From Dehalococcoidia bacterium (lineage in GTDB: Bacteria > Chloroflexota > Dehalococcoidia > Tepidiformales > Tepidiformaceae), in assembly GCA_003104995.1 (NCBI GenBank), contig PQAO01000005.1, positions 1 to 39,539 of the forward strand: a DNA stretch of 39,539 bases, read 5' to 3'. The position numbers were made by a program, and so were the translations under genes. Below are positions 25,021-30,622 of the stretch, piece after piece. Under the pieces are notes generated by a model. The model had not been told where the DNA came from and ran no database searches. It worked only from the letters and a program-made list of their open reading frames with translations. How positions within the stretch are numbered: the first letter of the stretch is position 1; the number at the start of each line of letters is the position of its first letter.

Positions 25021-26127
25021 ATGACAAACCAGGACGCTCGCAAAGGCGTGCTGCTCGGCCCGGAAAGCGAACGGCGGCCCATTGACCTCGAACAAGTCCG
25101 CAAAAATCTAGATGCGGCGTACAGCGGCGGCCGGTGTATGGCTGTAACCCCCAGCGGTCGGTGCACGGCTCGGCCCATTCGATCACACACATTGCCAAGA
25201 GCTTCGAGCCTGACCACCATCGCCGAGTCAGGCCACGTTGAGGGCTTCCGAATCGATCGTCTGGGCGTTGACAAGCCCTCTGGCCTTCGGGTTGAGCGGA
25301 TTGGATTGGGACGAGCTTCAACATTCTCGGGTTTCTGCGGGCCACACGACCGGACCTTCTTCGCGCCCCTTGAAGGTCGCCCAGTGCATCCAGACGCCGA
25401 GCAAGCTTTGCTTCTGTTCTATCGTTCGGTCACCCGTGAGACCTACATGAAGCAAGGCCTGGTGAAGGCGATGTCGTTCGAACAGATCGCGCCGATCGTC
25501 GAATCTTACAAGGACCCGTACATCGCGAGCGAGGTCGCGATCCTGCTGAGGAACATTCGCACCGGCGGGAGCCGCGGGCTTCAAGACATCAGCCAAGCGG
25601 AGCTGCAATGCGATGGCCTGCTAGCCAACGCAGACTTCTCAGACATAGCGTTTATGGCCGTCCAGCTGGACTACCCGCCGGACGTAATGTGCAGCACACT
25701 TTTCCAGCCCGACGTTGACTTCCTCGGATCGGCGATCAATCTTCCCGGAGCGTTCGGACATCCTCCGTGTGACGCAATCGCGTTCAACTTGATCGCTGAT
25801 GGCCAGGGGGGAGGGTTGATCGTATTCAGTTGGTTGAAGTCCGGCGGTTCTTCGCCGGAGCACTTAGTCCGGTCATTGGTCTCCTCTCACAAGCCCGCCA
25901 GATGGCCCGCCGCCGCAGTCCGCGTGGCGTACGAGTACTCGGAGAACGTCTTTTGGCGGCCCTCGTGGTGGGCCGGACTTCCCGAAGCGACACAGGATCG
26001 GCTTACCGAACGGTTCCTGTTCACTGCGGATCCGATGAACTCCCGTAAGCGTTCTGCGCTCGCTGACGACGGTCTCGAGCCCGTGAAGTGGGCCGTGAGT
26101 AAGACTGTGACCAACATCGGGCTCTAA
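25021..26127 (+). CDS. Unknown protein with N-terminal Cys/His cluster, beside tRNA-Lys
   Basis: A 368-residue protein I cannot assign to a named family. The first 120 residues hold a probable metal site: Cys39 and Cys48 (CMAVTPSGRC), then SHTLPR with His56, GHVEGF with His72, and GFCGPHD with Cys106, His109 and Asp110. The layout recalls HNH-like zinc folds, but a nuclease call is not justified. The remainder looks alpha-helical, then mixed alpha/beta, with no membrane segment. Base composition is clearly lower than its neighbours (33 and 32 G+C per 60 bases in two samples, against 41 per 60 in the preceding gene), suggesting transfer. It stands alone after tRNA-Lys. The ATG at 25003 is an alternative start; neither has a good ribosome site. 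Confidence 0.75.
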   Translation: MTNQDARKGVLLGPESERRPIDLEQVRKNLDAAYSGGRCMAVTPSGRCTARPIRSHTLPRASSLTTIAESGHVEGFRIDRLGVDKPSGLRVERIGLGRASTFSGFCGPHDRTFFAPLEGRPVHPDAEQALLLFYRSVTRETYMKQGLVKAMSFEQIAPIVESYKDPYIASEVAILLRNIRTGGSRGLQDISQAELQCDGLLANADFSDIAFMAVQLDYPPDVMCSTLFQPDVDFLGSAINLPGAFGHPPCDAIAFNLIADGQGGGLIVFSWLKSGGSSPEHLVRSLVSSHKPARWPAAAVRVAYEYSENVFWRPSWWAGLPEATQDRLTERFLFTADPMNSRKRSALADDGLEPVKWAVSKTVTNIGL

Positions 26128-26170
26128 CGAACCTCGCTAGATCCTGCCACGCAGGAGCGAGTCGAGCTGG

Positions 26171-26713
26171 CTACTTGAACAGGGCCTTGAAGTACACCTC
26201 GGCTTCGCCAGTTTCCCCGGCTGCATCTCGAAGCGGTACGACGATGCGGAAGAGGTGTGGGCCGTCCATGCCCGAGTGCATACCCATGGGAAGCGAAAGG
26301 ACGACCGGCACTTCGCCCCCGGGTTCAATGGTTGTGGCACCCACAACCGGCTGGGCCGGTCAGCAGCCCTCCAGTACTTCGATGGATGGTCTCCCCAGGC
26401 TGATCGGGCCTGACCCGGTGTTGCGCAACACCCACTGACCCTCGGCCGGCGTGTTGAGTGCCACCCGTCCCAGGTCGACGACAGGTTGTGCGATTTCGAC
26501 GCTGAGATCCTGCACCCCAGCGCCCGGCAAGGGCTGATCCAGCGTCCAGGCGGCATCCGCGTCTCCGTCTGAGTTCCTGGCCGAGCTGAAGAACTGCACC
26601 CCGGCGCCGAAGGCGGCCAGGACGAGGACACTGAGTACAACCGCGCGGGGGAGCGTGACGAGCCCCTTCCGGGTCTGCCGCGATCCTTCCGTTCTTCTTG
26701 TTGGGTCCTTCAT
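26171..26713 (-). CDS. Candidate selenoprotein: membrane-anchored DUF1573-like domain with in-frame TGA (Sec118)
   Basis: Read normally, the frame stops at TGA 26362-26360 after 117 residues (ending EVLEGC). Read through, it continues 62 codons to TAG at 26171, giving 180 residues. The continuation is protein-like: PAQPVVGATTIEPGGEVPV, then the Met/His-rich MGMHSGMDGPHLF, then EVYFKALFK. One membrane anchor (residues about 21-42) places the domain outside the membrane. The fold resembles DUF1573/Ig-like domains, whose SCGCT motif aligns with GC-Sec-P here. A perfect hairpin with a G-first loop follows the TGA at SECIS distance. AAGGAGATCTA supports the ATG at 26713. It lies 143 bases downstream of the cupredoxin-like gene in the same direction. 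A plain nonsense mutation is the alternative. Confidence 0.72.
26330..26362 (-). promoter_or_regulatory. Candidate bacterial SECIS element and Sec codon
   Basis: On the minus strand the TGA (26362-26360) is followed by 11 bases, then GGTTGTGG, loop GTG, and CCACAACC: a perfect 8-bp stem at 26348-26330. The apical loop starts 20 bases after TGA and begins with G. Published bacterial SECIS models ask for a stem-loop with a loop about 16-37 bases from UGA and a G in the first two loop positions; both hold. A short CCGG/CCGG pairing at the base could extend the structure. Confidence 0.65.
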
Positions 26714-26856
26714 TAGATCTCCTTGCGACGGGCCTCACCGCCGGGCTGGCGCCTCATGACGTCACCGCGGTGGTGTCCTTCATATGCTGGTGGTGGTATT
26801 CGCGGGTGCCGGCCTGTTCGCCGGCCCCGGTGACCGCGCGGGATTCCACCTGATCC

Positions 26857-27345
26857 CTAACCGGTCACGGTGAATGGCGTCCGCATTCCCTTCGCGTAAT
26901 GGCCGATCGCCTCGTCGCCGACTACCTCCACGACTGTGCAGGCGAGCTCGTACTCGCCCGGCTCCAGGGTGAGCGTCAGGGCCTTCGCCTCACCCATCCT
27001 GAGGCCCTTGACCTCGCCGGCCAGCTCGAACGAACCATCCGCGGTCTTGCGCATTACCTGGAGGTCGTGGATGTCGCCACCCTCGGCGCTCATGTGGGCG
27101 TGCTGCATGTCGTGGACGGCCCAGAAGGTGACCTCGCCCGCCGGCGCCGAGGTTCGCTCAGGCTCCACTGCCCAGTTCACGAGGCCTACCCGGATCGCGC
27201 CCTCGGGCGCCCGGCCAGACATCATGTCGCTCATGGCTCCCCCCATGCCATGGCCGTCGTCATCTCCGCCACACGCCGCGGAGACCGCGAACACCCCCGC
27301 CAGGATCCCGGCAACTGCGATACCCACTGCTGACTTTCGAAGCAC
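26857..27345 (-). CDS. Cupredoxin-like lipoprotein
   Basis: A 162-residue exported lipoprotein. The signal peptide ends in a lipobox (VSAAC, Cys25), followed by a Gly/Asp/His/Met-rich linker. The rest has a cupredoxin beta-sandwich pattern with a plausible type-1 copper site: His93 (DIHDLQV), Cys136 (ELACTVV), His149 (IGHYAKG) and Met154. Further His/Met residues lie at HDMQHAHM (78-85). It would carry copper and electrons outside the membrane, or buffer copper. The start is GTG with AAAGGAA upstream. A sigma-70-like promoter whose -10 overlaps a TACTAC-N5-GTAGTA dyad lies 31-72 bases upstream, so it is probably repressed by the nearby BlaI-type regulator (inference). Confidence 0.8.
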   Translation of the reverse strand: MLRKSAVGIAVAGILAGVFAVSAACGGDDDGHGMGGAMSDMMSGRAPEGAIRVGLVNWAVEPERTSAPAGEVTFWAVHDMQHAHMSAEGGDIHDLQVMRKTADGSFELAGEVKGLRMGEAKALTLTLEPGEYELACTVVEVVGDEAIGHYAKGMRTPFTVTG

Positions 27346-27375
27346 GGTTGAGGTTCCTTTCGGCTCATCGATTGC

Positions 27376-27417
27376 TACTACGTAGAGTAGTATCAGTCCC
27401 TTTGCGCCTCACGCCAA
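27376..27417 (-). promoter_or_regulatory. Promoter of the cupredoxin gene with overlapping operator dyad
   Basis: On the minus strand TTGGCG (27417-27412) and GATACT (27394-27389) are separated by 17 bases, each matching 4 of 6 consensus positions. The -10 overlaps the dyad TACTAC-GTAGA-GTAGTA (27376-27392 with one flanking base), an arrangement expected for a repressor. The dyad repeats at 27603 and, with one mismatch, at 29010. Confidence 0.6.
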
Positions 27418-27521
27418 CACTCCGGGTTCAGGCGGAGGAAAGCGGTCCTGCCCGGGCTTGTGTTGGCATGGCGTGTTCAGCGTGCGGCTGGCGATGTGTT
27501 CGATCCTGCACCGCGGTGTGA

Positions 27522-27551
27522 TACATAGAGATATGTAGAGGGTACCCCCTA
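27522..27551. promoter_or_regulatory. Two adjoining palindromes in the cupredoxin upstream region
   Basis: TACATA-GAGA-TATGTA (27522-27537) abuts TAG-A-GGGTACCC-C-CTA (27536-27551), the latter centred on the perfect GGGTACCC. Both are in the 325-base spacer 27346-27670, which has no convincing gene and holds four dyads in all. The first resembles TACA..TGTA sites of the BlaI/CopY family; the second has no assigned regulator. Confidence 0.4.
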
Positions 27552-27602
27552 TCCTAATCACCATCCGCCAGGAGACGGGTACGTGGAGGCCGGCTGACCA
27601 GA

Positions 27603-27621
27603 TTACTACGAATTGTAGTAA
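27603..27621. promoter_or_regulatory. 19-bp operator-like dyad TTACTAC-N5-GTAGTAA
   Basis: TTACTAC (27603-27609), spacer GAATT, and GTAGTAA (27615-27621) form a perfect inverted repeat. It shares the core TACTAC-N5-GTAGTA with the site at the cupredoxin promoter, differing in spacer sequence, so symmetry rather than sequence is conserved. It lies 50 bases after the SHOCT gene's stop and 258 bases upstream of the cupredoxin gene. Confidence 0.6.
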
Positions 27622-27670
27622 AAGCCGGTGCCGCCTCGCAGTGCAGCCTGGCGGAATGAGCGCCTTGGCT

Positions 27671-27901
27671 TCAGTTCAGGTTGCGGCGAATCCGCTCGAA
27701 TTCCTCCTCGCTCAGCTCGCCCGATGCGTACCGCCGGCGCGCGATATCGAGGGGCGACTCGCGTTCGCGCTCAGAGTTCCGGCGGCTCCACCCGCCCGTG
27801 ATGATCGATGCCACCAGGGCTGCCAGCAGGATCCACGTCAGACCCCCAAGCGTCATCCAGAGGATCATCCATCCGCCCATGTCGTGCGAACCGTCCCACA
27901 T
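27671..27901 (-). CDS. SHOCT-domain small membrane protein
   Basis: A 76-residue protein with a short His/Met/Trp-rich N-terminus, one transmembrane helix (about residues 12-36, ILWMTLGGLTWILLAALVAS) and a C-terminal SHOCT domain. The SHOCT part reads LDIARRRYASGELSEEEFERI, the usual short helical hairpin. SHOCT domains are found at the ends of many membrane and oligomerising proteins and are thought to mediate interaction. It lies 39 bases after the PCYCGC gene and probably belongs to the same transcript. A broken relative of this domain is found at 30423-30506. No enzymatic role is suggested. Confidence 0.8.
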   Translation of the reverse strand: MWDGSHDMGGWMILWMTLGGLTWILLAALVASIITGGWSRRNSERERESPLDIARRRYASGELSEEEFERIRRNLN

Positions 27902-27940
27902 TGCTCGGTCTCCTTCCGGATTGGTGCCCCGGGGCTGTCC

Positions 27941-28360
27941 CTACGGAGTATCCGTGGGCTTTCCGAGGCCAGAGTACGTTGCGTCGATGTAGCTGCGGGC
28001 TGCTTCCACGCCCTGGCCCGACTCGAGGAACCCGCGCAGGTCAGCCAGTTCATCGAGGCAAATCGTGCAAAACGAGGCGTGCTCCTCATAGCCGCCGTCC
28101 CGGGCGATGAAGCAGTCGAGGAGGCTGCCGTGTTCAAGGTCCCAACAGCCGCAGTAACAGGGAATCCGCTCGGCTTCGGCCCGGTGCGATCCGGCATAGA
28201 GGTAGGCAGAAATCACCGGCGCGTCTTGTTCGGAGAGCGCCCACTGGTGACCGGCCTGGTCCGACGCCCCGGACAGGACCCGGCTCACGCTCCAGGCGCC
28301 CGTCGCCGCGACGATCACCAGCAGCGCCACTACTGTTGCCAGGACCTGCCTCTTGGACAT
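27941..28360 (-). CDS. PCYCGC-motif membrane-anchored protein
   Basis: A 139-residue protein with an N-terminal signal anchor (residues about 7-25) and an exported domain. The domain contains IPCYCGC (residues 66-72), with Cys68, Cys70 and Cys72, followed by His77, Cys83, His94 and the pair Cys98/Cys101 (FCTICLDE). This matches the Pfam family named for its PCYCGC motif, whose function is unknown; members are mostly exported and cysteine-rich, which suggests metal or redox binding. The ATG has GGGAGGG upstream. It lies between a Met/His-rich protein and the SHOCT protein in a same-strand cluster with 30-40-base gaps, so co-expression is likely. Confidence 0.82.
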   Translation of the reverse strand: MSKRQVLATVVALLVIVAATGAWSVSRVLSGASDQAGHQWALSEQDAPVISAYLYAGSHRAEAERIPCYCGCWDLEHGSLLDCFIARDGGYEEHASFCTICLDELADLRGFLESGQGVEAARSYIDATYSGLGKPTDTP

Positions 28361-28390
28361 AGGAACCCTCCCGTTACCCTCGTCTCGAAC

Positions 28391-28753
28391 TCAGTCGCTG
28401 GCAGAACCCGGGTGGTGTCCCAGGTGGTCCGCCGGGTCGGTAGCGGAACTGCTCATGGCCATTCCTTCTGCGCTGCAGCCGTCCGCCATCCGGCTGAGCA
28501 TGCTGGCATACCCTGCGTCGCCGAGCGCCTGGAGCATGTGTTCCTGCATAGTTTCGAACGCGTCGTCGCCCAGCATCTCCCGCATGTGGGACTCCATCGT
28601 TGCGGGGTCCATCTGCATCATCGTTCCGGTCATCGTTCCGTGGCCGCCAGCGTCGTCACCTCCGCCAAGCGCGACGGCGACGCCAACGCCGCCGGCAACC
28701 GCAGCCGCTACGACCACCGCGCCGAGTCCAATTATCGCGATAGGGCGCTTCAT
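28391..28753 (-). CDS. Met/His-rich exported small protein
   Basis: A 120-residue protein with an N-terminal hydrophobic segment (about 5-30), then GGDDAGGHG and a methionine-dense stretch (TMTGTMMQMDPATMESHMREM, read as two adjoining pieces). A helical region with MQEHMLQ follows, and the end is DHLGHHPG. The single cysteine is in MADGC. Methionine- and histidine-rich exported peptides commonly bind Cu(I)/Cu(II), so a periplasmic or surface copper-buffering role is reasonable but unproven. The frame is open upstream to 28918; I chose the ATG at 28753 because AAAGGAG lies six bases before it and the hydrophobic leader starts there. Confidence 0.75.
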   Translation of the reverse strand: MKRPIAIIGLGAVVVAAAVAGGVGVAVALGGGDDAGGHGTMTGTMMQMDPATMESHMREMLGDDAFETMQEHMLQALGDAGYASMLSRMADGCSAEGMAMSSSATDPADHLGHHPGSASD

Positions 28754-28782
28754 GACTGGCTCCTTTCCCTTCCGGCGCAGCC

Positions 28783-29007
28783 TTAGTGGTGAGCACCGTG
28801 GTTCATGAACTTCATATGGGCGTACATCATGGCTGCACCAACGGCCGCTGCCGTCACTACGCCAACCGGCCACCCGAGCAGGGGGATGAGCGCAACCAGG
28901 GCGAGCACCGCGATGCAACAGATGGCCATCATCGCCATCATGACGAACATCCCCGTCTGTGCCGTGTCCTGGATTCGTTCCGAGGGCGTTCGGTCATCGC
29001 TGTTCAT
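28783..29007 (-). CDS. Small two-helix membrane protein with His/Met tail
   Basis: A 74-residue protein with two predicted membrane helices (about residues 20-43, and 46-62) and a short tail AHMKFMNHGAHH that could bind copper. CC at residues 30-31 lies within the first helix. The first of five same-strand genes, its ATG follows AGGAGG, and the ribosome site itself lies inside an operator-like dyad at 29010-29026, suggesting repressor control of the whole run. No family is recognised. Confidence 0.72.
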   Translation of the reverse strand: MNSDDRTPSERIQDTAQTGMFVMMAMMAICCIAVLALVALIPLLGWPVGVVTAAAVGAAMMYAHMKFMNHGAHH

Positions 29008-29009
29008 TC

Positions 29010-29026
29010 TACTACCTCCTGTCGTA
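29010..29026 (-). promoter_or_regulatory. Operator-like dyad over the ribosome site of the first cluster gene
   Basis: TACTAC-CTCCT-GTCGTA differs from the TACTAC-N5-GTAGTA core by one base. It covers the AGGAGG that serves the ATG at 29007, so the bound protein would lie at or just downstream of the transcription start. Confidence 0.5.
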
Positions 29027-29063
29027 GTTGCTCCTACTTTCGCCTGCCGGGCACAACCCTGGC

Positions 29064-29102
29064 AGGGTCAACCAGCCCTCCGGGGTGGGCCCGGTTGACC
29101 CT
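29064..29102. promoter_or_regulatory. 10-bp inverted repeat in the divergent control region
   Basis: AGGGTCAACC (29064-29073) and GGTTGACCCT (29093-29102) are exact reverse complements around a 19-base centre. Each arm contains TTGACC reading outward, the -35-like element of either direction, though no good -10 follows at standard distance. It lies between the minus-strand cluster (start 29007) and the repressor gene (start 29208). Confidence 0.35.
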
Positions 29103-29181
29103 TCGCCGCCACAGGCTTTACCGGGGCCGAACTCAAGCGGCCGGGTGGCCCCATGATCTGGCCCACCCGGCCAGCCCCGGC

Positions 29182-29200
29182 TACTACAACTGCCGTAGAA
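29182..29200 (+). promoter_or_regulatory. Imperfect operator-like site before the BlaI-type gene
   Basis: TACTAC at 29182-29187 is followed after seven bases by GTAGAA, so the half-sites match but the spacing is two bases longer than in the other dyads. It lies 8-26 bases before the GTG of the repressor gene, the position expected for autoregulation. Confidence 0.35.
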
Positions 29201-29207
29201 TGCTCCC

Positions 29208-29582
29208 GTGAGCCGAGACCTTTCCCATCCGGGCGAACTCGAAGCCGCGGTCATGGAAGCGCTCTGGTCAGAACCAGGGCTCTCAACGCCGGCTGTGCAC
29301 GAACGAGTTGGCGTGCCGCGGGGGCTCGCCTACACCACGATTCTGACGGTCCTCCAGCGCCTTTATAAGAAGGGCCTCCTGCAACGCCGGGAAGCCGGCC
29401 GGGCACACGTCTACTCCCCCGCCCTTTCGCGCGAGGACTTCGCGCGACGGCGCGGCCACGATCTCGCCGCTGTCCTTGGCGGACTGGGCGAGGCCGGTAT
29501 GGCCGCCTTCCTCGCGGAAGCCGAGCGCGTGGACCCGGCCGCATTCGAGGTGCTCAGGTCAAAGCTGAGGTCGCCAGAGTGA
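29208..29582 (+). CDS. BlaI/MecI/CopY-family transcriptional repressor
   Basis: A 124-residue winged-helix repressor of standard BlaI length. LEAAVMEALWSEPGLSTPAVHERV and the recognition segment GLAYTTILTVLQRLYKKGLLQRREAGRAHVYSP are close to the BlaI/Penicillinase_R pattern, and the C-terminal dimerisation helices follow. Members repress beta-lactamase, mecA or copper-ATPase genes and are released by cleavage through a BlaR1-type protease or by ligand. The start is GTG. Its stop overlaps the GTG of the M56 protease gene (GTGA), so the two are co-translated. Candidate targets are the TACTAC-N5-GTAGTA dyads in the adjacent envelope cluster. Confidence 0.92.
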   Translation: MSRDLSHPGELEAAVMEALWSEPGLSTPAVHERVGVPRGLAYTTILTVLQRLYKKGLLQRREAGRAHVYSPALSREDFARRRGHDLAAVLGGLGEAGMAAFLAEAERVDPAAFEVLRSKLRSPE

Positions 29583-30379
29583 GATGGTCGAGCCGCCTCC
29601 TGGTGCTCCTGGCGGTTGCCGGCGTGATTGGCGCTCCGCTGCTGACCCTCCATGCCATTGCGACCCACCTTGCCGGGGCCGGCGAGAACGGCCTGCCACA
29701 CGAATTGCGAGATGCAGCAGTCATCGCACTGTTCATGTTCTTCGGGGCGAGTCTCGTGCCGTTGGCCCATCTGCCGCGCCTCGGCCTGGCCTGGGCGAGG
29801 CAGGCAAACGTCCTGCGGACCCTGCGCCGGGAGTCCGAGCCGCGAACCACCGGCGATGGGATCGCGTTTTGGCTGTTTGCTTCGCCAGGCGTTCAGTTCT
29901 TCACAGCCGGAGTGGTGCGTCCCCGCATCTATGCGAGCGTTGGCTCCCTCGAACGTCTTGAGCCGTCCGCGTTTCGCGCCGCCATCTTGCACGAGCGCGA
30001 GCACCAGCGCGGTCACCATGTCGGCTGGCGATTGGCGCTCGCAGCCCTGGAAGCCGCCTTCTGGCCGGTCGCTCCCATCCGCCGCGCCGTGGCTGCGGTT
30101 GCCCTCGAATGCGAGTTCGCCGCTGATCGCGCGGCGCTTGCCGCCGGCGCCGAGAGGCGGCACCTCTTTGAGGCAGTCGTCGCAGCGGCCGGCTCATCGA
30201 GCCCATCGGTCTCGGCGAGCCTCACCGGCACGGGCACCCTGCAGCGGCTGGAAGCGTTAGCTTCGTCCACCGAGCCGGGGAACCCGAGCAAGCTGCCCCT
30301 GGTCTGGCTCGTGGCCGGGCTCGCAGCACTGCCACTCGCAGCGCACGGTCTGTTGTGGTTCGGGTTGGTCTGCCTGTAG
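29579..30379 (+). CDS. M56-family (BlaR1-like) membrane metalloprotease
   Basis: A 266-residue membrane protein with hydrophobic segments near the N-terminus (about 6-30 and 45-66) and at the C-terminus (about 238-265). The cytosolic zinc-protease core has HEREH at 138-142 and a third-ligand region LECEFAADRAAL (Glu177/Glu179). It is shorter than BlaR1 and lacks the penicillin-binding sensor domain, so it does not sense beta-lactams in the known way. The usual role of such partners is to cleave the cognate BlaI on a signal and derepress targets. The GTG start overlaps the repressor stop by four bases. The signal is unknown; copper or envelope stress would suit the neighbours. Confidence 0.85.
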   Translation: MRWSSRLLVLLAVAGVIGAPLLTLHAIATHLAGAGENGLPHELRDAAVIALFMFFGASLVPLAHLPRLGLAWARQANVLRTLRRESEPRTTGDGIAFWLFASPGVQFFTAGVVRPRIYASVGSLERLEPSAFRAAILHEREHQRGHHVGWRLALAALEAAFWPVAPIRRAVAAVALECEFAADRAALAAGAERRHLFEAVVAAAGSSSPSVSASLTGTGTLQRLEALASSTEPGNPSKLPLVWLVAGLAALPLAAHGLLWFGLVCL

Positions 30380-30422
30380 CCCCCGGAGGACCGCCCTCGT
30401 GGTCCACCAACCGTCGCGCCCC

Positions 30423-30506
30423 TCACTCGCCCTCAGCCAGCTCCTGCTCGAATTGCTCTTTGCTCAGTTCCCCTGATGCGTACCGCCAGCGCGCGACACC
30501 GAGTGG
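30423..30506 (-). pseudogene. SHOCT-domain remnant
   Basis: Twenty-eight codons on the minus strand read as a SHOCT end: LGVARWRYASGELSKEQFEQ followed by a short acidic tail and TGA. It parallels LDIARRRYASGELSEEEFER of the gene at 27671, including at the DNA level (GATGCGTACCGCC is shared). No start, leader or membrane helix precedes it in frame. It is probably the leftover of a duplicated copy. Confidence 0.55.
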
Positions 30507-30622
30507 CGAGAACCACCGACATCTCTGCCCTCTACACCCACGTCAGGAACCGCCATCCGGGACATGCGCCTCGGGTACGATTGTGGATCCGGGGGTTTAC
30601 GCTCTACATGGAGGTACCTTGC

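Noticed and set aside
26137..26640. Other minus-strand frame across the in-frame TGA region
   Set aside because: It is Ser/Arg/Cys-rich and unlike any domain; the frame with the TGA has an anchor, a ribosome site and DUF1573-like features on both sides of the TGA.
27409..27564. 51-residue minus-strand frame in the cupredoxin upstream spacer
   Set aside because: It lacks a good ribosome site, runs through the palindromes and reaches into the -35 element of the predicted promoter.
27641..28786. 381-codon plus-strand frame opposite the SHOCT, PCYCGC and Met/His genes
   Set aside because: Antisense to three genes that have ribosome sites, leaders and recognised motifs.
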